From positions 15,230,867-15,294,866 of the forward strand of contig JAZBQD010000018.1 of the NCBI GenBank assembly GCA_036583965.1: a stretch of 64,000 nt of DNA, in the 5' to 3' direction. Below are positions 53,601 to 58,366 of the stretch, piece after piece. A model generated the notes under the pieces. The model made no database searches. It was not told the DNA's origin and was given only the letters and a program-made list of their open reading frames with translations. Positions within the stretch are counted from its first letter, which is position 1; every line of letters starts with the position of its first letter. This DNA comes from Prunella strophiata (taxonomy: Eukaryota > Chordata > Aves > Passeriformes > Prunellidae). The translations under genes were made by a program, and so were the position numbers.

Positions 53601-56600
53601 GCTGTAGCTTTTCAATAAGGCATCAGACAGAATTAGAAGTGCTGTTTTCAATACCTATATAAAGGTAAGCATTTGAAGCTCAACGCCTCATTAAAAACTG
53701 ACACATGATCACCAGATTATGGTGTACCCACTCAAGTTGGCTGGTGTTGTCCAGATCAAGTGTCAGCCTGTTATCTTTTATCATTTAGCTTAACTACTCT
53801 TGGAAATATAACTTGAAAGCAACATAGGTGCATCTCCTAATTATACTGAGTACTGGCATTTGCCTGTACCCAGCCCTCTAAAGCAGGATTCTCAGTCTGG
53901 TGCTCCTTCACTATGCTTGTCCATGCAAGCTAAGGAAAAAATAAAACCTTTAAAACATGAAAATTCCTATTTGAATCCCATAATACGACAGCCCCACAAA
54001 ACACAGTCAGACTATGCTGTAAAGCAGCAGCTTAATTTGCAAAAATAAACAACAAAAAACTCACAGTAACTGGAGACACAAATATAGATGTGTACACACA
54101 GAGGACAAGAGCCCAACTTACACTAAAGGATATTTTCTTTGTCTCTCTCCATGGGAAGCGCAGTACAGGTGTACGGGCACCATTGTGAACTTCAAAAATG
54201 ACAACTCCTTTGCAGCACACTCCCAGAAGGATTCCTGTTTGGGATCTCTTCTCAGGCAGCACGTGATGAAGGTGTACCCCATATTCTGTGAGCCTCTGAC
54301 ACAACTGCACAGATCAATGCAATGAAGCTTCTATGAGTATGAATTCATGGCCATTACAAGTTTCCATACCACTATATGAATATTATATTTCTCTCTATAA
54401 ATGTTTTCACATGTGCATATAAATGTATGGACTTTAGCAAAATAATACTCTCTTCCTGGTGAGAGGATTATTAATTACCTATAGTTTACAGCTATTATTA
54501 CAGACACACATCAGCTGAGGGTTTTGAGACTTGGTGGTACCTCTTGACCTGCCAGACTACAGCAAGTGAACCCAATGTTTATTAAAATCAAACAGGGAAA
54601 GCACAAACAGAGCACATGTGAGTAAACCAAACCTGCACAAGGCAGTTGAAGGCAAGGAACTGTAACTAGACACATGCACTTGTTCTTGCACACATTTTTT
54701 AAAAGCAGAATTAAATTAACACTGCAATTCTGTGATCGTATTAAGGTATCATATGCAGTGTCACTCACTTTGCACTCCCAGTTATTCACCCCTGCTGTCT
54801 CCTCAGTATTGGTGTAAGGGACTGATGGAATGAATCAGTGGGAATCCAGCTGCTCCCCCCACCACACCCCCAGCCAGGCAAGGTTTTAGCCAGGATCATG
54901 TCCCCTACTTTGTTCTCTGCGGCTAAGTTACAAGAACACTTCTGTAAAACAAGCAACAGACTTGGAATGGACAAAGTCAGCTGAGTGCCTCTTCCATCAC
55001 TACAGTTCCACCGTCTGTGGCTGTGAAATTACAGTGTAATGATTATTTGGTGCTTCAACAGCAATCCTTCCCTCCCTGAACTCATTTTGATCAAGGGAGA
55101 ACCTGATTATTATCCCATGAGCAAACACCATTATTAGATTTCTCAATGGGTCCTTTTAGAATAATCCAAATATTCTGTGGATAATGGCTTTCCTATCATC
55201 TTACATAGAACCTGTGCAAAAAAATTCTCCTTGGCAGTGCTTCTGGCTTGCTTCATACCAAGGATCACAAAAGGTAGTAGCTGTAACAAATCTTTTTGTA
55301 ATATATGAGCTTTTTCCCCCTCTACAGAGAGCACAAAAGACATGGGGAATACAGGGTGTGCTGCCTCATAAACACTGCTTCCTTTAGAACAAACACAGGA
55401 CCAGTAGTTGCTTTTAGCTAGCTTGAGCTAACACTACTGATTGGAAGAAAGTGAGAGAACTTCCCATCTGTTACAATTTCTTTTGGCTTGTTACAACATG
55501 TCTTTTAGACAAAATCTTTTCACTTTTCTTTCTTTCAGTGTTATTCAGAGCCTGAGTTGTTTTACTGTGCTTTCACTTGAAGTCCATGCATCCATATTCC
55601 AATGAGGGAATTTTTAAGCCACAGATGAAGGAAGCCAACTGCTGCCCACTTACCTTCAGAAATTCTAACTCTGTCTCTTTTTCAGAGGCACCCACGTAAG
55701 TGCTGTGCAGTTTTGGCAGCTCTTCCTTGATGTAGGACAGATCCAGTTTCTCCATCACTCTTGCTGGGACATAGTGTTCTAGTCTGAAATAGGACAAGCC
55801 ATGCACCTGCAACACAAAAACATTGTTGTGATGGCACCTCCATATACTGCCCTATGAGCACAACTGAAGCACAAACATTCACTTTTACAAACAACTGCAC
55901 ATTACAACTCAGGGAATCATAAGATTCTGAGTAAGGGGAGGGAATCACAATCTCCATCTTGACCCACAGCTTAATTCATATCAGTTTCTCCATATTCAAG
56001 CCTGACTCTACTTCCACTGAAAAAAAAAGGCTTTAACACCCAGATCTTGCATTGAATTCTGCAACTGTGCTAGATTTTAGGAACACCTGCTCACAGTAAA
56101 ACCTGCCAAGAGCATATCAGCTGAGCTTCCAGTCTGGGGCACAGCTGCAGAGCATGTGCAGCAGATCACAGTCCAGTCTTTAAATGAAGCAGCAAGATCA
56201 CAGCTCAACAAGATCAAAGGTGAAATTGATGATGTACCTCTGCCTGGTAATCTCCATACTCGGCTTGGAGAGCTAGGGATGCTAATAATAAGGCTGTCTC
56301 ATCATCACAGTGCATCCTGTCTTCTAGGATGTCCTTCCTCAACTGCAGGTAGTATTGGTGACATGTCAGCGTGTGCCTAGAACAAGAATATAAAACAAAA
56401 CCATGAAAAAAAACTCCACACATCCACCTTTGGTACTCCAGCACTGATTAATGCTCATTTTCTGTCCATAAATTTAGGGCTTAAGGGGCTATAAAAAATT
56501 CATACACTCACTGTATGAGACTGACATCATCCACAAAAAACTTAATGCGAAAAAACAGAGTGAAGTTGACAGGAGGCTTGTTCTTCTTCTTTGGTTCTTC

Positions 56601-58366
56601 TTTCCATCCTTCTGGAGCTACTTTACTTAGCTTTATGTCAGGATCCACAAAGAAAAACTCATTGTCTGCCACAAACATGAAAGAGAAGCACAGGGGTAAA
56701 AGCATGAAAACCAAGTATTCACACCAGATGGAGGATAAAGACCAGATTTATAACTCTGAAATTGGGAATTGAACAGCAGAATTCACAATATCTCTTAAAG
56801 GGAATACTGAATAAGGGCAGCAGAAATAATTTAGCAGTTATTCTTACCTTTTAAAGTAGCCAATCCAAAGAAGTGATGCTCCACCAAGCCAATATGGGCA
56901 ACAACCATATCAAAGACATCTTTACATATCGTTTTGGTATCACAGGTCAGCTCCAGCTTCTGCCCACTCAGCAGCATCACATTTACTTTTCTTCTGGTGT
57001 CATCACTCTTGCCTTTCTTAGTCTGCATTTTGTGAAATGAAATCTCTCAACATTCACACTTGTGATAGAACCACATTTGTTGGTTTACCATACTTCCCCT
57101 GCCACAGATGGCTCAACAGCCCCTTTCTTACCAAGATAGACTTCGGCAGATCCAAGGAGATGAACGGCTCAATCGTCATTTTCACAAACTCCGGGCCAAA
57201 GAAATTCTGCAAATCACAAAACAGTATGAATGAACACTCTGTTGCTGGGACAAGAGGCTGGGGCACAGTTAACTCCTGCTCTGCAAATGCAAAAGAGGGA
57301 CCAAAGGCTAAAATTTGGCAATTACCTGCTACCTACTCTGTACTACATGCAAAACATCTTAAGGGTTGGGGGACAGAGAGGGGAACCAACATGGTTAGTT
57401 AAAGCCTACATGAACTAACTCATCTTAATGTGATGGACTGGAGACAGATACAGGAGTTATTAGCCCTGCATTAGGGCAGCAAGTTCCTGAGTCTTTGCTT
57501 CAAGTTTTCCCATCCTTACTTAAAAAAAATTAAAAATCCAGTTCATGGAAAGTAGCAGCAGAGGGCATCAAGCCATCATCTATTCCACACATCAGACACT
57601 CTGCTTACCCATACACCTCTGTCTCCCTCTGTGTGTGTAATTCCCTGTTTCAACCACATACCAAGACAGCTGGGAAAGCAAAGGAGATTTGCACAGGGAT
57701 TCAGGTGAACTTATGAGCCAAATGAATGCTCTTCTCTCTTTACCTTCCCCAACTTGTTCATTTAATAACCTCTGATGCTGGTGAGGCACATCCACATTCC
57801 ACAAAGAGAAATGCAAATGAAGTGGCTGAAAACACCACAGAACTAGAGGAGAAAACCTATGCCTTACCTTTGTTAGGATGCTATACTGTTTAATCGATGC
57901 AATTGTCGAGCCTTGCTGTCTGTTTTAGCATCTCTTGATGCCACTTTAGGCTCTGTAGGCACTAATGCCACAAAATCTCAGAAGTTTTACCCTGTGAAAG
58001 TAGGCCAACACCACACACCTGGTATTTCATCTCCTGATGACTGTTTATTACAGAACCTGGTTTATGAATCCCACAAATGAGAGTTTCAGTCAAGACACTG
58101 CTGTGTTTCAATGAAAACAAGAGTTCACCTGAGCTCAGGGCATTACCCTCAGTTTCCTTTGTGTCATGGCTGTTTCCAGGGCTATTTCCCTCAGTGGGTC
58201 TCTGGTGATGTCAAGCATTGAGGATCTAATTGCATCCCCTGGGTAGAGGTTAGGCCGGGACTGCCTCAGAGCCATCCTAGCTTGCAGTTGCATCATTTCT
58301 TCTTCCTGCCGCTTCAGCATCACCTCTTGGCTTATTAGCTTGCCTTCAAATGGTGCTTCATGCTGC
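19935..58366 (-). CDS. PTPN13: PTPN13, multi-PDZ FERM-domain protein tyrosine phosphatase (5' exons missing)
   Basis: PTPN13 (PTP-BAS, PTP-BL, FAP-1) is a roughly 2,450-2,500-residue non-receptor tyrosine phosphatase. It sits under the plasma membrane and at the cytoskeleton, where its five PDZ domains recruit partners such as Fas, ephrin-B and PRK2 and its C-terminal domain dephosphorylates tyrosines. Thirty-nine coding exons are placed here, separated by GT-AG introns except two with GC donors, all phase-compatible. They encode about 2,044 residues: a Q/E-rich helix, FERM, PDZ1-5 and the PTP domain with WPDHDTP loop and [11 protein letters not shown] active site (Cys nucleophile and Arg present). 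The N-terminal KIND exons lie beyond 64000. Three single-base insertions (42696-42698, 42658-42661, 37016-37017) interrupt the frame; conservation downstream of each argues for sequence error. The gene is transcribed toward AFF1. Confidence 0.97.
21016..21078 (-). CDS. PTPN13: PTPN13 exon: PTP Q-loop
   Basis: Twenty-one codons, [21 protein letters not shown]. The conserved QTE of the Q-loop positions the hydrolytic water in this family. Acceptor GGTAG, donor GTGAGG, phase 0/0. Confidence 0.97.
21767..21982 (-). CDS. PTPN13: PTPN13 exon: PTP catalytic site
   Basis: Seventy-two codons: [72 protein letters not shown]. The WPD general-acid Asp and the HCxAGxGRS(G)T signature with catalytic Cys and Arg are present, so the domain should be active. 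Acceptor CCTCAG, donor GTGAGT. Confidence 0.98.
22511..22848 (-). CDS. PTPN13: PTPN13 exon: PTP domain core
   Basis: [60 protein letters not shown] and on to [20 protein letters not shown]. It includes the family motifs [21 protein letters not shown] and [18 protein letters not shown]. Acceptor TGACAG, donor CAG|GTGAGT. The longest PTP exon. Confidence 0.98.
22987..23045. repeat. AT-rich direct and inverted repeat in PTPN13 intron
   Basis: A 20-base unit beginning AATCACTTAAATACTT occurs at 22987-23006 and 23026-23045. Inside, AATACTTAA and TTAAGTATT form an inverted pair with one base between at about 22996-23014. Confidence 0.8.
23548..23638 (-). CDS. PTPN13: PTPN13 exon: PTP domain, KNRY loop
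   Basis: [20 protein letters not shown] then [10 protein letters not shown]. The [11 protein letters not shown] motif forms the phosphotyrosine-recognition loop. Acceptor TTACAG, donor GTAAGT, phase 1. Confidence 0.97.
24216..24364 (-). CDS. PTPN13: PTPN13 exon: start of PTP domain
   Basis: [51 protein letters not shown]-terminal helices of the catalytic domain. Acceptor TGCTAG, donor GAA|GTGAGT. Confidence 0.97.
25469..25569 (-). CDS. PTPN13: PTPN13 linker exon with GC donor
   Basis: [20 protein letters not shown] then [13 protein letters not shown]. The DDEITWGNDELPIE-like block is conserved. Only the GC donor AAAG|GCAAGG at 25468 gives phase 1 and joins Lys-Asp to the next exon as in mammals; the nearby GT at GTGAAT would shift the frame. 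Acceptor TTATAG. Confidence 0.93.
25635..25771. repeat. A/C low-complexity tract with poly-C run
   Basis: Plus strand consists almost wholly of A and C, including C13 at 25700-25712 followed by A15 at 25713-25727. It lies about 65 bases upstream (in transcript sense) of the GC-donor exon at 25469-25569. Confidence 0.9.
25852..25868. repeat. Poly-C run (C17), poly-G in PTPN13 sense
   Basis: Seventeen consecutive C on the plus strand, then GCC and a T run. In the PTPN13 pre-mRNA this is a G17 tract. Confidence 0.92.
26812..26867 (-). CDS. PTPN13: PTPN13 small linker exon
   Basis: Encodes [18 protein letters not shown] plus a split codon, aligned with mammalian ATKMNGCEEYCEEKVKSE. Acceptor TTCTAG, donor GTAAAA, phase 2. 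Confidence 0.92.
26868..28059. other. PTPN13 intron, nothing recognised
   Basis: Sequence between two small linker exons. Short ORFs only, no repeat element recognised; the phases of the flanking exons match directly, so no exon is missing. Confidence 0.6.
28060..28139 (-). CDS. PTPN13: PTPN13 linker exon (EDTDCDGS)
   Basis: [20 protein letters not shown] then LPEDFSE, matching mammalian [20 protein letters not shown]. Acceptor CAGTAG, donor GTAGGA, phase 1 in and 0 out. Confidence 0.93.
29021..29197 (-). CDS. PTPN13: PTPN13 acidic linker exon
   Basis: [58 protein letters not shown]. The [18 protein letters not shown] block closely matches the mammalian [18 protein letters not shown]. Acceptor CTTCAG, donor GTAATG. 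Confidence 0.95.
29522..29678 (-). CDS. PTPN13: PTPN13 linker exon
   Basis: [52 protein letters not shown], phase 0 to 1. Little similarity to mammals, but fully open between TTCCCAG and GTAAGA and in frame with both neighbours. Confidence 0.83.
30348..30409 (-). CDS. PTPN13: PTPN13 small linker exon
   Basis: Twenty codons plus two bases, [21 protein letters not shown], phase 1 in and 0 out. Acceptor GTTTAG, donor GTAAAT. Sequence is divergent; the assignment rests on phase and splice sites. Confidence 0.8.
31055..31125 (-). CDS. PTPN13: PTPN13 small linker exon after PDZ5
   Basis: Completes Arg and encodes [20 protein letters not shown] then KAN, ending in phase 1. It aligns loosely with mammalian NDLPVVPSSKRSAVSAPKST. 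Acceptor TCACAG, donor GTAAGA. Confidence 0.88.
31223..31950 (-). mobile_element. CR1 LINE fragment, minus strand
   Basis: The minus strand contains degenerate CR1 ORF2 coding: a frame near 31860-31830 reads [14 protein letters not shown], matching the CR1 GPDGIHPRVLRELA block, followed by [18 protein letters not shown] (GEVPADWRxANVxPIFKKG in intact copies). Plus-strand text through 31330-31520 (TGAGCCTTGGGG..., GGAGAATGCTGGGG...) is typical of reversed CR1. Frameshifted and truncated; intronic in PTPN13 in the same orientation. Confidence 0.85.
32185..32395 (-). CDS. PTPN13: PTPN13 exon: PDZ5
   Basis: [70 protein letters not shown]. The loop is LGLSL. Acceptor GCAAAG, donor AAG|GTGTGT in phase 2. 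Confidence 0.97.
32498..32669 (-). CDS. PTPN13: PTPN13 exon: PDZ4 end, start of PDZ5
   Basis: [57 protein letters not shown]. The His of SHTDAV marks the class I alpha-B helix of PDZ4. The C-terminal part begins PDZ5. Acceptor TTGCAG, donor GTAACA. Confidence 0.97.
32836..32857. repeat. T22 homopolymer in PTPN13 intron
   Basis: Twenty-two T on the plus strand about 60 bases beyond the PDZ4 exon donor. Confidence 0.9.
32918..33076 (-). CDS. PTPN13: PTPN13 exon: PDZ4 first part
   Basis: Fifty-three codons, [53 protein letters not shown]. The carboxylate loop is SLGF. Acceptor CCCTAG, donor GTGAGA. Confidence 0.97.
33077..34339. other. PTPN13 intron before PDZ4, nothing recognised
   Basis: Carries a 159-codon minus-strand ORF at 33708-34187 that resembles no known protein and is not needed for the exon chain, since flanking phases are both 0. 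No repeat recognised. Confidence 0.6.
34340..34514 (-). CDS. PTPN13: PTPN13 exon: divergent linker before PDZ4
   Basis: Encodes [20 protein letters not shown], then [20 protein letters not shown] and [13 protein letters not shown]. Similarity to the mammalian linker is weak and limited to the final LE..xEE/DF-E region. It is supported by phase (2 in, 0 out), by acceptor CTGTAG and by the need to join its neighbours in frame. Donor GTAATA is weak. Confidence 0.78.
34714..35075 (-). CDS. PTPN13: PTPN13 exon: PDZ3-PDZ4 linker, acidic/Ser-rich
   Basis: Encodes [60 protein letters not shown] and ends [17 protein letters not shown]. The [18 protein letters not shown] block and the CALYQ/TILYP motifs match the mammalian linker, with much divergence between. 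The central part is strongly GC-rich. Acceptor TTGTAG, donor GTATGC, phase 2. Confidence 0.92.
35958..36150 (-). mobile_element. CR1 3'-end fragment, minus strand
   Basis: The plus strand reads AATCACAGAATCAGAGTATT and then GGAATAGACCCACAAGGATC, the reverse of the conserved CR1 3' end (which finishes with ATTCTATGATTCT-like repeats). Similarity continues through the GAACTCTGGCAGG...GTGATGAATTCCCTGGGGAA part. The 5' portion is missing. Confidence 0.75.
36724..36822 (-). CDS. PTPN13: PTPN13 exon: PDZ3 end
   Basis: Thirty-three codons, [20 protein letters not shown] then [13 protein letters not shown]. It completes the alpha-B helix and last strand of PDZ3. Acceptor CCACAG, donor GTAAGG, phase 0/0. 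Confidence 0.96.
36909..37124 (-). CDS. PTPN13: PTPN13 exon: PDZ3 first part, one frameshift
   Basis: First frame: [20 protein letters not shown] then [16 protein letters not shown]. An extra G at 37016-37017 (GAGAGGTG where GAGAGTG is expected) shifts the frame; the second frame then reads [20 protein letters not shown] and [16 protein letters not shown]. Removing one base restores phase 0 at the donor CAG|GTTTGT. The GLGF loop is intact. Acceptor TTACAG. Confidence 0.9.
37588..37643. repeat. 28-bp tandem duplication
   Basis: Two adjacent 28-base units (37588-37615 and 37616-37643) each of the form TCAAC(Y)TCTAGCCA(S)GGGCACAAATC, differing at about four sites. In a PTPN13 intron. Confidence 0.8.
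38058..38220 (-). CDS. PTPN13: PTPN13 exon: PDZ2 last strand and PDZ2-PDZ3 linker
   Basis: Begins [20 protein letters not shown], then [12 protein letters not shown], and ends ARDYSFVTA in phase 1. Acceptor CTTTAG, donor GTCAGG. Confidence 0.96.
38766..38851 (-). CDS. PTPN13: PTPN13 exon: PDZ2 end
   Basis: Encodes [20 protein letters not shown] then VETLRNTGQ. It carries the GDR turn and the alpha-B helix whose first His (in ATHKQ) defines a class I PDZ. Acceptor ATGTAG, donor GTGAGT. Confidence 0.97.
39000..39056 (+). mobile_element. CR1 3'-tail remnant, plus strand
   Basis: GGTCTTTTCCAATCTAATGA followed by TTCTGTGGGAT is a decayed version of the CR1 terminal GGTCCCTTCCAACCCAAACCATTCTATGA motif. 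Confidence 0.6.
39625..39718 (-). CDS. PTPN13: PTPN13 exon: PDZ2 middle
   Basis: Encodes [20 protein letters not shown] then [11 protein letters not shown] in phase 0 to 1. Acceptor TGTTTAG, donor GTAGGA. Confidence 0.97.
40195..40306 (+). mobile_element. CR1 3'-end fragment, plus strand
   Basis: GGGGTAGGACTAGATGATCT then TTAATTGTCCCTTCCATCCT and AACCATTGTGAGATTCTG match the last 100 bases of avian CR1. Lies in the PDZ2 intron. Confidence 0.8.
41450..41464 (-). CDS. PTPN13: Alternative PDZ2 extension (VLFDK)
   Basis: The 15 bases after the main donor read GTA CTG TTT GAC AAG, followed by GTTTTT. In mammals an alternative 5' splice site at this place inserts the same five residues between PDZ2 strands beta-2 and beta-3, altering ligand binding. 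Use in this species is inferred from conservation. Confidence 0.75.
41465..41593 (-). CDS. PTPN13: PTPN13 exon: start of PDZ2
   Basis: Forty-three codons, [20 protein letters not shown] then [20 protein letters not shown] and SVT. The carboxylate loop is GLGI. The acceptor is ATAAAG behind a T43 tract. Donor ACG|GTACTG; a second donor 15 bases downstream (AAG|GTTTTT) would add VLFDK. Confidence 0.94.
41603..41660. repeat. A43 homopolymer plus GA repeat next to PDZ2 acceptor
   Basis: Forty-three A on the plus strand (41603-41645), then GAGAGAGAGAGA. In PTPN13 sense this is a CT repeat and T43 tract that acts as the polypyrimidine tract of the PDZ2 exon acceptor at 41594. Confidence 0.95.
42598..43054 (-). 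CDS. PTPN13: PTPN13 exon: PDZ1-PDZ2 linker, two single-base frameshifts
   Basis: Acceptor TTTGCAG. The first frame runs [20 protein letters not shown] to [20 protein letters not shown] and [14 protein letters not shown], then is lost. After one extra base at 42696-42698 the next frame gives [13 protein letters not shown]; after another at 42658-42661 a third gives [13 protein letters not shown]. Together these match the mammalian order, and removal of two bases makes the exon phase 0 at its end, as the PDZ2 exon needs. As written, the frame stops at 42666-42668. The donor is AAAAAG|GCATAG, a GC site. GC-rich relative to neighbours. Confidence 0.85.
43284..43415 (-). CDS. PTPN13: PTPN13 exon: PDZ1 end
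   Basis: Encodes [20 protein letters not shown] then [20 protein letters not shown]. The usual GDRL motif reads GHRL here because of a GAC to CAC change. Acceptor GTGCAG, donor GTAGGG, phase 1/1. Confidence 0.96.
44117..44224 (-). CDS. PTPN13: PTPN13 exon: PDZ1 core
   Basis: Encodes [20 protein letters not shown] then [17 protein letters not shown]. It completes the GLGF loop and carries the PGGPAD turn typical of PDZ domains. Acceptor TCATAG, donor GTGAAT. Confidence 0.97.
45549..45641 (-). CDS. PTPN13: PTPN13 exon: start of PDZ1
   Basis: Encodes [20 protein letters not shown] then [10 protein letters not shown]. This contains PDZ1 strand beta-1 and leads into the GLGF carboxylate-binding loop completed by the next exon. 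Acceptor TTACAG, donor GTAAGT, phase 1/1. Confidence 0.95.
46922..46978 (-). CDS. PTPN13: PTPN13 exon: 19-codon symmetric linker exon
   Basis: Encodes [19 protein letters not shown], aligned with mammalian GMTMHSSGNSSSQVPLKEN. Fifty-seven bases with phase 1 on both sides, so it can be skipped without a frameshift. The acceptor CACAG at 46979 fits homology; an upstream TAATAG would add nine in-frame codons. Donor GTAAGT. Confidence 0.9.
46979..48795. other. PTPN13 intron, nothing recognised
   Basis: AT-rich with short A and T runs. No exon needed by phase and no repeat family recognised. Confidence 0.6.
48796..48893 (-). CDS. PTPN13: PTPN13 exon: linker [16 protein letters not shown]
   Basis: Encodes [20 protein letters not shown] then [13 protein letters not shown]. 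The start is set by phase and by homology to mammalian NSKSVASLNRSPERRK, which selects the acceptor CCCTTTAAG rather than a CATGCAG 17 bases further on; the latter would create an immediate stop. Donor GTCAGC, phase 1. Confidence 0.93.
49061..49484 (-). CDS. PTPN13: PTPN13 exon: Ser-rich linker after FERM
   Basis: Begins [20 protein letters not shown] and contains [40 protein letters not shown] and [20 protein letters not shown], all matching the mammalian linker; the C-terminal part ([14 protein letters not shown]...) has diverged. Disordered, Ser/Arg-rich with likely phosphorylation sites. Acceptor CCACAG; donor GTAAGA splits the last Asn codon (phase 2). Confidence 0.96.
49485..51687. other. 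PTPN13 intron (3' part), nothing recognised
   Basis: Between the FERM-end exon and the first linker exon. Only short ORFs; the Glu codon split across the intron (G|AA) is continuous, so no coding exon is missing. Confidence 0.6.
51688..51725 (-). mobile_element. Possible CR1 3'-end remnant
   Basis: AAATCATAGAATGGTAAAAA then GGTTTTAAGTCCCTT resembles the reversed CR1 terminus (AATCATAGAATGGTTTGGGTTGGAAGGGACCT). Short and decayed. Confidence 0.45.
51790..52115. repeat. Pyrimidine-rich low-complexity block (CTCCT / TCGCC units)
   Basis: The plus strand is nearly all C and T with CCTCGCCTCGC-type pentamers at the left and (C)TCTCCT/TTTCC units at the right. It creates overlapping long ORFs in several frames that are compositional. 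In PTPN13 sense it is purine-rich. Confidence 0.9.
52967..53129 (-). CDS. PTPN13: PTPN13 exon: FERM F3 end
   Basis: [20 protein letters not shown], then [20 protein letters not shown] and [14 protein letters not shown], ending in phase 1. It completes the FERM C-terminal helix. Acceptor TGTAG, donor GTAAGG. Confidence 0.97.
53130..54121. other. PTPN13 FERM intron, nothing recognised
   Basis: No exon, repeat family or RNA gene recognised; flanking exons join in phase 0. Confidence 0.6.
54122..54304 (-). CDS. PTPN13: PTPN13 exon: FERM F3 lobe
   Basis: Sixty-one codons, [20 protein letters not shown] through [15 protein letters not shown]. The F3 (PH/PTB-like) lobe binds phosphoinositides in the family. 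Acceptor GTGCAG, donor GTAAGT. Confidence 0.97.
55654..55806 (-). CDS. PTPN13: PTPN13 exon: FERM F2/F3
   Basis: Fifty-one codons in phase 0, [20 protein letters not shown] to [12 protein letters not shown]. Acceptor TTGCAG, donor AAG|GTAAGT. Confidence 0.97.
56238..56376 (-). CDS. PTPN13: PTPN13 exon: FERM F2 lobe
   Basis: Forty-six codons after one base completing Gln: [46 protein letters not shown]. Acceptor TTCTAG, donor GTACAT. This is the acyl-CoA-binding-protein-like F2 helical lobe. Confidence 0.97.
56512..56665 (-). CDS. PTPN13: PTPN13 exon: FERM F1/F2
   Basis: Encodes [20 protein letters not shown], then [20 protein letters not shown] and [12 protein letters not shown]. Acceptor GGCAG, donor CA|GTGAGT in phase 2. 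FERM residues are strongly conserved. Confidence 0.97.
56848..57022 (-). CDS. PTPN13: PTPN13 exon: FERM F1 lobe start
   Basis: Begins [20 protein letters not shown] and ends [12 protein letters not shown] in phase 1. This is the ubiquitin-like F1 lobe, including [18 protein letters not shown]. Donor GTAAGA. Confidence 0.97.
57132..57206 (-). CDS. PTPN13: PTPN13 exon: linker into FERM
   Basis: Exactly 25 codons, [20 protein letters not shown] then PKSIL, flanked by TTGCAG and GTAAGA. Symmetric phase 0/0. Near-identical to the mammalian segment. Confidence 0.97.
58147..58366 (-). CDS. PTPN13: PTPN13 exon A: pre-FERM helical segment
   Basis: Encodes [20 protein letters not shown] and continues through [16 protein letters not shown] to [10 protein letters not shown], closely matching the vertebrate protein just before FERM. 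The Q/E/R/M-rich part looks helical or coiled. Acceptor CTGCAG precedes 58366; donor GTAATG follows 58147. The exon starts with the third base of a codon, so an upstream exon ending in phase 2 must exist further right. Confidence 0.95.

Noticed and set aside
19935..58366. PTPN13 as a pseudogene because of three frameshifts
   Set aside because: All 39 exons keep phases and splice sites, catalytic residues are intact and introns are present; isolated +1 insertions in G/C-rich runs fit sequence error better.
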